In this document: positions 26,399 to 34,741 of the stretch, in pieces
Position numbering within the stretch: the stretch's first letter is position 1
Layout of the letters: every line of letters begins with the position of its first letter
Origin: an uncultured Lachnobacterium sp.
GTDB taxonomy: Bacteria; Bacillota; Clostridia; Lachnospirales; Lachnospiraceae
Reading direction: 5' to 3'
Assembly: GCA_937889225.1 (NCBI GenBank)
Contig: CALAST010000016.1
Span: 1-53,708, forward strand
DNA: 53,708 nucleotides
Notes under the pieces: model-generated
What the model saw: the letters and a program-made list of their open reading frames with translations, nothing else
Database searches by the model: none
What the model was told of the DNA's origin: nothing
Program-made: the position numbers and the translations under genes

Positions 26399-28056
26399 AC
26401 GATTTATTCCTGAATTTCAATGAAGAAATAATTTTTACACTTCGTGCTCTTTACCGCGAATGTGGATATGTTCCTTACAAAATGAGTAAATTTGAGGAAT
26501 ATGATTTTTATGCACGCAATAAGGACTTTCTTATTTCAGACAACGTCATCACATTTACCGATACTACCGGTAAACTCATGGCATTAAAGCCGGATGTAAC
26601 CTTATCCATCATTAAAAATATAAAGGAACAGCCGGGCGAAGTCCAGAAAGTTTTCTATAATGAAAATGTATATCGCATTTCCGATGGAAACGGTGCATTC
26701 AAAGAGTTGATGCAGATGGGCTTGGAATGTTTTGGTGACATCCATCAGGAAAACATTTATGAAGTCATTACATTAGCTGCCAAAAGTTTAAAAACCATTT
26801 CTTCTGCAAGTGTTTTAGAACTCTCTCATCTTGGTCTTTTAACAGATATCATTGATGAGTTTGAAATTTCTTCCAGCGATAAAGCAACTATTTTTAAATA
26901 CATTGGCGAAAAAAATATGCATGAATTAACTGCACTTTGCAATGAACTGTCCGTTCCTGCTGAAAAAACGGAATGTTTAAAAACAATCCTAACTTCCAGC
27001 GGAAAAGCAAAAGAAGTACTTACTGCTTTAAGTTTTGTCTCAAAAAGTGAGACAAAATCAGATGCACTTATGCAGTTACAAACGTTGATTCAGTCTTTGG
27101 ATACAGAAATTGTGGATATGCTTCGTATTGATTTCTCCGTTGTAAGCGATATCAAGTATTATAACGGTATCGTATTTAAGGGATTTATCGAAGGCATTCC
27201 TTTTCCGGTTCTTTCCGGTGGTCAGTATGACAAACTGATGAAAAAAATGCACCGCAAATCAGGTGCGATTGGTTTTGCTGTATATTTAGACGTTTTAGAA
27301 CGCCTAAACAATCAATCACATCTTAGAAATTTATATATACATACAAATGATGATAAAACAACTACACAATATACTACTGAGAATGCGGTTGTAAATGAAG
27401 ACGGTTCTGTTGCCAAACGTGACAACACTACCAAAGAAGTTCCCATGTTAAATGTCGCTCTTCCAAAAGGCAGACTTGGCGAAAAAGTATACGATATGTT
27501 TGAAAAAGCCGGTTTTGAATGCCCTTCGATTAAGGAAAACAGCCGCAAACTTATCTTTGAAAATAAAGAAAAAGGTGTCCGTTACTTCTGGGTAAAACCA
27601 TCGGACGTTGCTATCTATGTGGAACGGGGTGCTGCTGATATCGGTGTTGCCGGAAAAGATATTCTTTTAGAATATGAACCGGACGTTTACGAGTTGTCTG
27701 ACCTTGATATCGGAAAATGCCGCATGGCTGTTGCCGCTAAAAAAGATTTCAAAGACGATACCCAGCGTACTCTTCAGGTTGCAACAAAATTTACTAATAT
27801 TGCAAGACAATATTACCAATCCAAAGGGCGTGAAATCGATATTATCCATTTAAATGGCTCTATCGAAATTGCACCAATTTTAGGACTTTCCGATGTCATT
27901 GTAGATATTGTGGAAACAGGTACGACTTTAAAAGAAAACAACTTAGAAGTGTTTGAAACCATCGTTCCAATTAGTGCAAGACTCATTGCAAACAAAGCAA
28001 GCTATAAATTCAAATCTGAGCAAATTGAGACAATCGTTACGAAAATTCAAAATTAA
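26395..28056 (+). CDS. hisZG: Fused HisZ-HisG, ATP phosphoribosyltransferase
   Basis: A 553-residue fusion. Residues about 1-305 are HisZ, the HisRS-like regulatory subunit (class II synthetase motif 2-like FYNENVYRISDG, and SVVSDIKYYNGIVFKGFIEG plus VLSGGQYDKLM). Residues about 305-348 are a Thr/Asn-rich linker. Residues about 349-553 are short-form HisG (LNVALPKGRLGEKVYDMFEKAG, ERGAADIGVAGKDILLE and DIVETGTTLKENNL), which condenses ATP and PRPP in the first step of histidine synthesis. Short-form HisG needs HisZ, normally as a separate polypeptide; here they are one chain with no internal stop. The ATG at 26395 is used; the earlier in-frame start lies inside yerC. Confidence 0.93.
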   Translation: MNDLFLNFNEEIIFTLRALYRECGYVPYKMSKFEEYDFYARNKDFLISDNVITFTDTTGKLMALKPDVTLSIIKNIKEQPGEVQKVFYNENVYRISDGNGAFKELMQMGLECFGDIHQENIYEVITLAAKSLKTISSASVLELSHLGLLTDIIDEFEISSSDKATIFKYIGEKNMHELTALCNELSVPAEKTECLKTILTSSGKAKEVLTALSFVSKSETKSDALMQLQTLIQSLDTEIVDMLRIDFSVVSDIKYYNGIVFKGFIEGIPFPVLSGGQYDKLMKKMHRKSGAIGFAVYLDVLERLNNQSHLRNLYIHTNDDKTTTQYTTENAVVNEDGSVAKRDNTTKEVPMLNVALPKGRLGEKVYDMFEKAGFECPSIKENSRKLIFENKEKGVRYFWVKPSDVAIYVERGAADIGVAGKDILLEYEPDVYELSDLDIGKCRMAVAAKKDFKDDTQRTLQVATKFTNIARQYYQSKGREIDIIHLNGSIEIAPILGLSDVIVDIVETGTTLKENNLEVFETIVPISARLIANKASYKFKSEQIETIVTKIQN

Positions 28057-28079
28057 AACACTTCACGGAGGCTCAAAAA

Positions 28080-29357
28080 ATGATACAAATTTTAAAATAT
28101 AATGAAGTGGCTGCATCGGACATTTTCGCCCGTGTAAGTCCAACCATAAATGTAGAACAAATCGTAACAGAAATTATTGAAAACGTAAAAGCAAATGGTG
28201 ATTCTGCACTCTATGCTTATTGTGAAAAATTTGACAAAGCACACTTAACTTCTCTCCTTGTTACGGAAGAAGAAATGGAAGAAGCAGTTCATTCCGTAGA
28301 ACCGAAATTCTTGGAAATCTTACAAAAAGCTGCGGCTAATATCCGTAAATTCCATGAAAAACAAGTGCGTAACAGTTTTATTATCAATGATGAAGATGGC
28401 ATTGTCATCGGTCAAAAAATCATCCCTGTTGACCGTGCCGGTTTATATGTGCCGGGCGGTACTGCTGCTTACCCATCCACCGTGCTGATGGATTCCATCC
28501 CTGCAAAAATTGCAGGCTGTCGCGAAGTCGTTATGGTAACTCCGCCAAATGCAGAAGGTAAAATCAGCCCTGTTATCCTTGCAGCCGCAAAAATCGCAGG
28601 CATTGATAAAATCTTTAAAGTAGGTGGTGCTCAGGCAATCGCGGCGTTAGCATATGGAACGCAGTCCATTCCAAAAGTAGATAAAATCGTAGGACCGGGA
28701 AATGCCTTTGTTGCAGAAGCAAAAAAACAGGTATTTGGTCAGGTTTCCATCGATATGATTGCCGGTCCAAGTGAAATTTTAATCGTAGCTGATGGAAAGA
28801 CCAATCCTCGTTTTGCAGCCGCAGATTTGCTTTCTCAAGCAGAGCATGATAAAATGGCAAGTGCTGTACTTGTTACGGATTCTATGGAACTTGCAGAAGC
28901 GGTACGTGACGAATTGGAAGTACAGATTCCACAACTCTTACGTGCGGACATTGCCAGAGCTTCTATTGACAACAACGGAAAAATTATCGTAGCCGATACA
29001 TTAGATGAAGTCATTGCAATCGCAAATGAAATTGCACCGGAGCACTTAGAACTTTGTGTGGATAATCCATTTGATTATCTCGATAAAATTCGCCATGCCG
29101 GCTCTATCTTTATGGGAAGAAACTGTCCGGAAGCCTTAGGCGACTACTTTGCAGGACCAAACCATACATTGCCTACAAGTGGCACGGCTAAATTTTCCAG
29201 CCCGCTTTCCGTAGATGACTTTGTTAAGAAGACACAATATACCTACTATACAGCCGATGCTCTCAAAAAAGTAGCTGCAGACGTTGCTTATTTCGCCAAT
29301 CAGGAAGGGCTTACTGCACATGCAAAAAGTGCGGTGATTCGGACGGAGGAAAATTAG
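28080..29357 (+). CDS. hisD: Histidinol dehydrogenase
   Basis: 425 residues. The family signature region IDMIAGPSEILIVADGKTNP, with DLLSQAEHDKMASAVLVT, is intact, as are VPGGTAAYPSTVLM and APEHLELCVDNP. It catalyses the last two oxidations from histidinol to histidine with NAD+ and zinc. The start follows CGGAGG. It is 23 bp after hisZG and followed by a 155-bp gap with two hairpins before hisC. Confidence 0.96.
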   Translation: MIQILKYNEVAASDIFARVSPTINVEQIVTEIIENVKANGDSALYAYCEKFDKAHLTSLLVTEEEMEEAVHSVEPKFLEILQKAAANIRKFHEKQVRNSFIINDEDGIVIGQKIIPVDRAGLYVPGGTAAYPSTVLMDSIPAKIAGCREVVMVTPPNAEGKISPVILAAAKIAGIDKIFKVGGAQAIAALAYGTQSIPKVDKIVGPGNAFVAEAKKQVFGQVSIDMIAGPSEILIVADGKTNPRFAAADLLSQAEHDKMASAVLVTDSMELAEAVRDELEVQIPQLLRADIARASIDNNGKIIVADTLDEVIAIANEIAPEHLELCVDNPFDYLDKIRHAGSIFMGRNCPEALGDYFAGPNHTLPTSGTAKFSSPLSVDDFVKKTQYTYYTADALKKVAADVAYFANQEGLTAHAKSAVIRTEEN

Positions 29358-29512
29358 ATAAATGCACTCCCCTACTTTAAATGCATGGAACATTCAGTAG
29401 TGGGGAGGGAGGATTTTTGTATCCGCTTTACGAAACAAAACTTTTAATCATACACACCACCATAAACGATACTCAAAATATGCTATGGTGGAGAAATGGA
29501 GACTTCTATGCT

Positions 29513-30577
29513 ATGAGTCGCTTTTTTAGCAATAAATATAATACGCTGACCCCTTACACACCGGGAGAACAGCCAAAAGATACCAAATACATAAAATTAA
29601 ACACTAACGAATCCCCTTTTGCACCATCTCCAAAAGCACAGGAAATGTCTGCAAAAGCGGCACAAAACTTACAGCTTTATTCTGACCCGGAATGTAAGGC
29701 ACTTGTTACGCTTGCCGCAAAACACTTCGGTGTCGATACGGATGAAATTTTATTTACCAATGGTTCTGATGAAATTTTAAACTTTGCCTTTATGGGATAT
29801 TGCGACAACGAACATCCGGCAGCCTTTCCGGATATTACTTACGGATTTTATTCTGTTTTTGCCCAAATCAACAACGTTCCTTATACTACCATTCCTCTAA
29901 AGGAAGACTTTACGGTGGACGTTGCAGAGTATATGAATATCAACAAAACCATTTTTCTGGCAAATCCAAATGCCCCAACCGGCATTGCACTATCCGTAGA
30001 AGACATTGAAAAAATCATTATCAGCAATCCAAACAATGTGGTTGTCATTGATGAAGCCTATGTGGATTTCGGTGCAGAAAGTGTTGTACCTCTGATTCAT
30101 AAATACAATAACCTATTGGTAACGCAGACTTGTTCCAAATCCCGTTCCTTAGCAGGCGGTCGACTCGGGTTTGGTATCGGATGTAAGGAATTGATACAGG
30201 ATTTAAATACCATCAAATATTCCACTAACCCTTACAACATCAACAGTATGACGATGGCAGCAGGTGTTGGCACATTTATGGATGATTCCTATACAAAAGA
30301 AAATTGCAAAATCATTCAGGAAGTTCGTGCATGGACAATGGAAGCCTTAAAATCTATGGACTTTACCATGACTAATTCCATGGCAAACTTTATCTTTGCC
30401 CGTCACAAAACAGCAGACGGCAAACAGATTTACCTTAAATTAAAAGAAAAAGGCGTACTGATACGTCATTTTGATACAAAGCAATTATCTCCATATAACC
30501 GCATTACCGTAGGAAATAAAGAACAAATGCAGGCATTCCTTACTGCCTTAAAAGAAGTTCTGGAGGAGTTACAATGA
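29513..30577 (+). CDS. hisC: Histidinol-phosphate aminotransferase
   Basis: About 354 residues of fold-type I PLP enzyme. The PLP lysine is in TQTCSKSRSLAGGRLGFGIG, with YSDPECKALV, NGSDEILNF, NPNAPTG and VVIDEAYVDF upstream of it. It converts imidazole-acetol phosphate to histidinol phosphate. The ATG at 29513 gives the normal family length; the open frame upstream to 29381 adds 44 unrelated residues and covers a hairpin (CCACCATA/TATGGTGG). It overlaps hisB by four bases. Confidence 0.93.
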   Translation: MSRFFSNKYNTLTPYTPGEQPKDTKYIKLNTNESPFAPSPKAQEMSAKAAQNLQLYSDPECKALVTLAAKHFGVDTDEILFTNGSDEILNFAFMGYCDNEHPAAFPDITYGFYSVFAQINNVPYTTIPLKEDFTVDVAEYMNINKTIFLANPNAPTGIALSVEDIEKIIISNPNNVVVIDEAYVDFGAESVVPLIHKYNNLLVTQTCSKSRSLAGGRLGFGIGCKELIQDLNTIKYSTNPYNINSMTMAAGVGTFMDDSYTKENCKIIQEVRAWTMEALKSMDFTMTNSMANFIFARHKTADGKQIYLKLKEKGVLIRHFDTKQLSPYNRITVGNKEQMQAFLTALKEVLEELQ

Positions 30578-31161
30578 GAACAGCAACTATAAACCGCAAA
30601 ACTGCGGAAACGGACATTTCACTTACATTAAATATTGATGGAATCGGAAAAAGCATGATAAATACCGGCTGTGGTTTTCTTGACCATATGCTCACATTAT
30701 TTTCAAAGCATGCTCGTTTTGATCTAGAGCTTACCTGCAAAGGAGATACTTATGTCGACGACCATCACACCACCGAAGATATCGGAATTGCACTCGGTCA
30801 GGCGATAAAAATTGCGGTAGGCGACAAAAAAGGTATCAACCGCTATGGCTCTATGATACTTCCGATGGACGAAGCACTTATCCTTACTGCCATCGACTTA
30901 TCGGGCAGAGGCTGTCTTGGATATGACCTCCATATCCCTACGGAAAAAGTAGGGACATTTGATACTGAACTGGTAGAAGAATTTTGGCTTGGATTTATCC
31001 GCAATGCGGAATGTAATCTCCATATCCGCCAACTTGCTGGAACAAACTCCCATCACATTATTGAGGGAGCATTTAAATCAGTTGGACACAGTATCAAAAC
31101 TGCAGTCAAAATCGATGCTGATTTTGCCGATGATATTATGTCGACAAAAGGTGTCTTATAA
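30574..31161 (+). CDS. hisB: Imidazoleglycerol-phosphate dehydratase
   Basis: 195 residues, the monofunctional enzyme without a phosphatase domain. Metal-binding motifs are intact: GFLDHMLTLFSKHARFDL, DDHHTTEDIGIALGQA and, near the end, SHHIIEGAFKSVGHSIKTA. The ATGA overlap with hisC indicates coupling. Histidinol phosphatase must be encoded elsewhere. Confidence 0.96.
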   Translation: MRTATINRKTAETDISLTLNIDGIGKSMINTGCGFLDHMLTLFSKHARFDLELTCKGDTYVDDHHTTEDIGIALGQAIKIAVGDKKGINRYGSMILPMDEALILTAIDLSGRGCLGYDLHIPTEKVGTFDTELVEEFWLGFIRNAECNLHIRQLAGTNSHHIIEGAFKSVGHSIKTAVKIDADFADDIMSTKGVL

Positions 31162-31188
31162 AGAAATTATTTAACAGAAAGGAAACTT

Positions 31189-31818
31189 ATGATAGCAATA
31201 GTTGATTATGGTGTGGGAAATTTATTCTCACTCAAAAGTTCCTTAGCCGCCATCGGCGTGGATGTAGTTGTTACCGCCAACAAAGAAATCTTAAGCTCCG
31301 CTGACCAGATTATCTTGCCGGGCGTAGGTGCGTTTGGCGATGCTGCGGAAAAATTAAGAAAAACCGGTTTGGATGTATATTTAAAAGAATTAGCCGCTTC
31401 CGGCAAACCGCTTCTTGGCATTTGCCTTGGTATGCAGCTCCTTTTTGAAAAAAGCTATGAATATGGCTGTCACGAAGGTCTTGGACTTATCAAAGGTTCG
31501 GTAAAACCAATCGCCGATGTCATTCCATCTGATTACAAAATTCCACATATCGGCTGGAACCCACTTCTTATGGAAGGCGAAAAACATCCACTCTTTAAAT
31601 ACATAAATGACAAAGACTGCGTATACTTTGTCCACTCCTACTATGCAACGGACTGTAAGGAAAATACCATCGCAAGCACAGAATATGGTGCAATTCTCAC
31701 TGCTTCTGTTGCCAATAAAAATGTATATGGCTGTCAGTTCCATCCGGAAAAAAGCGGTACGGTAGGACTTAACATATTAAAAGCATTCGCTGAGATGAAG
31801 GAGGAAACCATATGCTAA
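31189..31818 (+). CDS. hisH: Imidazole glycerol phosphate synthase, glutaminase subunit
   Basis: 209 residues of class I glutamine amidotransferase. The triad is C79 (LLGICLGMQLL), H185 and E187 (CQFHPEKSG), with the oxyanion strand LPGVGAFG. It feeds ammonia to HisF. Its start follows GAAAGGAAA and its end overlaps hisA by seven bases. Confidence 0.96.
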   Translation: MIAIVDYGVGNLFSLKSSLAAIGVDVVVTANKEILSSADQIILPGVGAFGDAAEKLRKTGLDVYLKELAASGKPLLGICLGMQLLFEKSYEYGCHEGLGLIKGSVKPIADVIPSDYKIPHIGWNPLLMEGEKHPLFKYINDKDCVYFVHSYYATDCKENTIASTEYGAILTASVANKNVYGCQFHPEKSGTVGLNILKAFAEMKEETIC

Positions 31819-32525
31819 TTTATCCGGCAATCGACCTATATGAAGGAAAAGCGGTTCGTCTTTTCAAAGGCGATTACGCACAAATGACCATATATAATGA
31901 AAACCCATTATCCGTAGCCAAAGATTTCGAACAATCAGGTGCTACACATATCCATATGGTAGACTTAGAAGGGGCAAAAAGCGGCACTACCCCAAATTTA
32001 GATATTGTATGTGAAATCAAGAAGAATACTTCCCTTTTCTGTGAAATCGGTGGCGGTATTCGTTCCTTAGAAACAATTGAACGTTATATCAATGCCGGTG
32101 TTGACCGCGTTATCTTAGGCACAGCCGCAGTTACGGAAGAAAATTTTGTAAAAGATGCCGTTTTAAAATACGGTGATAAAATCGCAGTCGGCATTGATAT
32201 TCGTGATGGCTTTGTAGCTATCAAAGGCTGGACAGAAAATTCAGGTCTTAATGCCATGGATTTCTGTGCAAAAATGCAGGACATTGGTGTAAAAACAATT
32301 ATTTGTACCGATATTTCCAAAGATGGTGCTATGCAAGGTGCAAATCATAGTCTTTACAAACAGCTTTCCGAAAAATTTGATTTACAAATTATTGCTTCGG
32401 GTGGTGTTTCTTCTATAGAAGATGTTAAAGCACTTGCTGCTATGAACCTTTATGGAGCAATTATTGGCAAAGCCTATTATACGGGAGCAATTAACTTAGC
32501 GGAAGCAATTGCAATTTCCAAATAA
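31812..32525 (+). CDS. hisA: ProFAR isomerase
   Basis: A 237-residue TIM barrel. The catalytic aspartates lie in YPAIDLYEGKAVRL and TDISKDGAMQG, with phosphate-binding GGGIRSLE and IASGGVSS. It isomerises ProFAR to PRFAR. Translationally coupled to hisH by overlap. Confidence 0.95.
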   Translation: MLIYPAIDLYEGKAVRLFKGDYAQMTIYNENPLSVAKDFEQSGATHIHMVDLEGAKSGTTPNLDIVCEIKKNTSLFCEIGGGIRSLETIERYINAGVDRVILGTAAVTEENFVKDAVLKYGDKIAVGIDIRDGFVAIKGWTENSGLNAMDFCAKMQDIGVKTIICTDISKDGAMQGANHSLYKQLSEKFDLQIIASGGVSSIEDVKALAAMNLYGAIIGKAYYTGAINLAEAIAISK

Positions 32526-32563
32526 AAGAATAGATTTTTACAAATTTCAAAAACAAATACTAT

Positions 32564-32642
32564 AAGGAGAATGGCACTTCTATATAGACTTTTGCATAAG
32601 AACAATATACAAACAATGTAATACAACAAAAGTCTTTGTGCC
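32564..32642 (+). promoter_or_regulatory. Ribosome site and hairpin in the hisF leader
   Basis: AAGGAG (32564-32569) is the only good ribosome site before hisF, yet it is 82 nt from the ATG. Between them is a hairpin with an outer stem GGCAC/GTGCC (32573-32577 and 32638-32642) and an inner stem AGACTTTTG/CAAAAGTCT (32586-32594 and 32627-32635). Folding would bring the site to about 12 nt from the start. A 16-codon ORF starting at 32571 is too close to the site to be convincing. Confidence 0.55.
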
Positions 32643-32651
32643 TATAACATT

Positions 32652-33410
32652 ATGATTACAAAACGAATTATCCCTTGCTTAGATGTCAAAAATGGCAGAG
32701 TTGTGAAGGGAGTTAATTTCGAAGGATTACAAGACGTATCCTCTCCTGTTGCCCTCGCAAAATACTACAGCGAATGTGGAGCAGATGAACTGGTATTTTA
32801 TGATATTACTGCTTCTTCCGATGGTCGCAAGCTATTTACCGATATCTTATGTGAAACTGCAAAAAGTGTATTTATTCCGCTGACTGTAGGTGGTGGCATC
32901 AATACATTAGACGACTTTGATCGTGTATTAAAATGTGGAGCTGATAAAGTCAGCGTAAACTCCGGAGCAATTAAAAATCCAAATCTCGTATACGAAGCCG
33001 CCAAACTTTACGGTGACCAATGCGTTGTTCTTTCCGCAGATGTGAAACGTGTTGATGGTGTATTCCGTGTATTCGCCAAAGGCGGTAGAGAAAATACAGG
33101 TATGGAAGCCATTGAATGGATTAAACGCTGTGTCGGCAACGGTGCAGGTGAAGTTGTATTAAACTCCATCGACACCGATGGTGTAAAAAACGGTTTTGAC
33201 TTAGAAATGTTAGAAGCCGTATGTAATGCCGTATCCGTTCCGGTCATTGCCTCCGGTGGTGCAGGCTCAATTTCTGACTTTATTACATTATTCAAAACAC
33301 TTCCAAAAGTAGATGCAGGGCTTGCCGCTTCTATCTTCCACTTTGGGGAAGTGAAAATTTCTGATTTGAAGGCAGAAATGGCAAAACATAATATCCCTAC
33401 ACGATTATAA
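32652..33410 (+). CDS. hisF: Imidazole glycerol phosphate synthase, cyclase subunit
   Basis: A 252-residue TIM barrel making imidazole glycerol phosphate and AICAR with HisH. Catalytic aspartates are in IIPCLDVKNGRVVKG and NSIDTDGVKNGFD, and phosphate-binding segments are VGGGINTLDDF and IASGGAGSISDF. The 126-bp gap before it is the longest but one in the operon and carries the hairpin noted separately. No ribosome site directly precedes the ATG. Confidence 0.96.
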   Translation: MITKRIIPCLDVKNGRVVKGVNFEGLQDVSSPVALAKYYSECGADELVFYDITASSDGRKLFTDILCETAKSVFIPLTVGGGINTLDDFDRVLKCGADKVSVNSGAIKNPNLVYEAAKLYGDQCVVLSADVKRVDGVFRVFAKGGRENTGMEAIEWIKRCVGNGAGEVVLNSIDTDGVKNGFDLEMLEAVCNAVSVPVIASGGAGSISDFITLFKTLPKVDAGLAASIFHFGEVKISDLKAEMAKHNIPTRL

Positions 33411-33650
33411 GCTTAAGAATTATAATTGGACAAAGCATAAGAATTACATAAAAACAAACTTAGAAATATACCTGTCTGTTACCACAATAAGCGTATATGA
33501 AAAAATAGATACACCTAAACAAGATTATTCAATATTTGAATGCAAGCCACGTAGCAATCTGTGTTCACAAGAAAGTAGCGAATGCAGATTTTAAGTGTCC
33601 ACTTTGCATTTACTCATTTATAGTTAAGAAAATAAATAAGGAGATTTCAC
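33411..33650 (+). repeat. hisF-hisIE gap with an inverted family A repeat
   Basis: 240 bp without a gene. At 33561-33586 it holds, in reverse, the sequence GCATTCGCTACTTTCTTGTG, a family A repeat core like that at 4520. hisIE has its own AAGGAG at 33639. Confidence 0.5.
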
Positions 33651-34301
33651 ATGATTAATATAGACGAATTAAAATTTGACGAAAACGGTCTTATCCCGGC
33701 AATTGTTGTGGATGCTGTTTCTAAACGTGTACTCACTTTAGCGTACATGAATAAAGAAAGCCTTGCTGTTTCCATGGAAAAAGAACTCACTTGTTTTTGG
33801 AGCCGTTCCAGACAAGAATTGTGGCTCAAAGGCGAAACAAGCGGAAATTACCAACATATCGTTTCCATTACCGCAGACTGCGATAAGGATGCATTAATTG
33901 TTATGGTAGAAAAAGAAGGACCTGCTTGTCACTTAGGAAGTGACTCCTGCTTTGAAAATCCGGTATTCCAAAGTGAAAACCGCCACGAATTTTCCTACCA
34001 AGGACTTATGGAATTAATTGAAGGCAGAAAAACCGATAAAAAAGAAGGTTCTTATACTACTTACCTTTTTGAAAAAGGATTGGATAAAATCTTAAAGAAA
34101 GTTGGCGAAGAATCTACCGAAGTGATTATTGGGGCAAAATCCAATGATAAAAAAGAAACCATCTATGAAATTGCAGACTTAGCTTATCATGTAATGGTGC
34201 TTATGATTGAAATGGGTATTTCCCTTGAGGATATTCATAAAGAACTTGCTTCTCGTCATGTGATTGACCATAAGGTGAAGCAGGAGAAGATGACAAAATA
34301 A
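33651..34301 (+). CDS. hisI: Bifunctional PRA-CH/PRA-PH enzyme
   Basis: 216 residues with two domains. Residues about 1-105 are phosphoribosyl-AMP cyclohydrolase (RVLTLAYMNKESL, FWSRSRQELWLKGETSGNYQ, and zinc ligands in ADCDKDALIV and GPACHLGSDSCF). Residues about 115-200 are phosphoribosyl-ATP pyrophosphatase (KVGEESTEVIIGAK and EIADLAYHVMVLMIEMG). It performs steps 2 and 3 of histidine synthesis. Also called hisIE. Last gene of the operon, followed by a strong terminator. Confidence 0.96.
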   Translation: MINIDELKFDENGLIPAIVVDAVSKRVLTLAYMNKESLAVSMEKELTCFWSRSRQELWLKGETSGNYQHIVSITADCDKDALIVMVEKEGPACHLGSDSCFENPVFQSENRHEFSYQGLMELIEGRKTDKKEGSYTTYLFEKGLDKILKKVGEESTEVIIGAKSNDKKETIYEIADLAYHVMVLMIEMGISLEDIHKELASRHVIDHKVKQEKMTK

Positions 34302-34332
34302 GCAAAATAGAATAATAATATTACAAATTTGA

Positions 34333-34369
34333 AATGCCGAAAATCATTCTTTCGATTTTCGGCATTTTT
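34333..34369 (+). terminator. Terminator of the his operon
   Basis: AATGCCGAAAATC (34333-34345) and GATTTTCGGCATT (34354-34366), perfect 13-bp stem, followed by TTTTTA. Confidence 0.9.
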
Positions 34370-34741
34370 ATACTACTACAGTAGTTTACAACTTTTTATA
34401 ATACAAAATATTTATTAGATATTTTTAATAAAATATAATAGTTTCTTTTATTTAATTTGCACAAAATATTGTTTGAATGAAGATAATTTGATGCAATATA
34501 AAACTATTTTTGAAAATCTGTAAAGTGGTTTATTATAAATAAATTGACAAAAAAAGAATATAATTAATACGAAAAAACATACGTTTTTACGTAAAAAGGA
34601 GTGATTTTACAAGACGATAATGTTTCCTTATTATCTGAGTTAATGGAACGTTTAAAAAACTAAAAAAAGATAGAGAATTTATGCTATGATACATAAATTT
34701 CTCTATCTCTTCATATGTAATTCTCATTCTTTCAAAAATAT
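34370..34741. other. AT-rich gap with one possible peptide
   Basis: Mostly AT-rich noncoding sequence. Near 34604 a GTG overlapping AAAAAGGAG opens a 20-codon frame (VILQDDNVSLLSELMERLKN), which could be a remnant. A TTGACA at about 34543 and nearby TATAAT are too closely spaced for a normal promoter. No RNA gene recognised. Confidence 0.35.
34669..34708 (-). terminator. Terminator of the pRiA4b-like gene
   Basis: GATAGAGAATTTATG (34669-34683) pairs with CATAAATTTCTCTATC (one bulge), followed on the minus strand by a run of T (TTTTTTTAGTTTTTT). Confidence 0.75.

Noticed and set aside
29381..29512. N-terminal extension of hisC
   Set aside because: The extra 44 residues cover an intergenic hairpin and do not match the enzyme family; the ATG at 29513 gives normal length.
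32571..32621. 16-codon ORF before hisF as a leader peptide
   Set aside because: Its start is one base from AAGGAG, too close for initiation, and it has no histidine run. The hairpin explanation is preferred.
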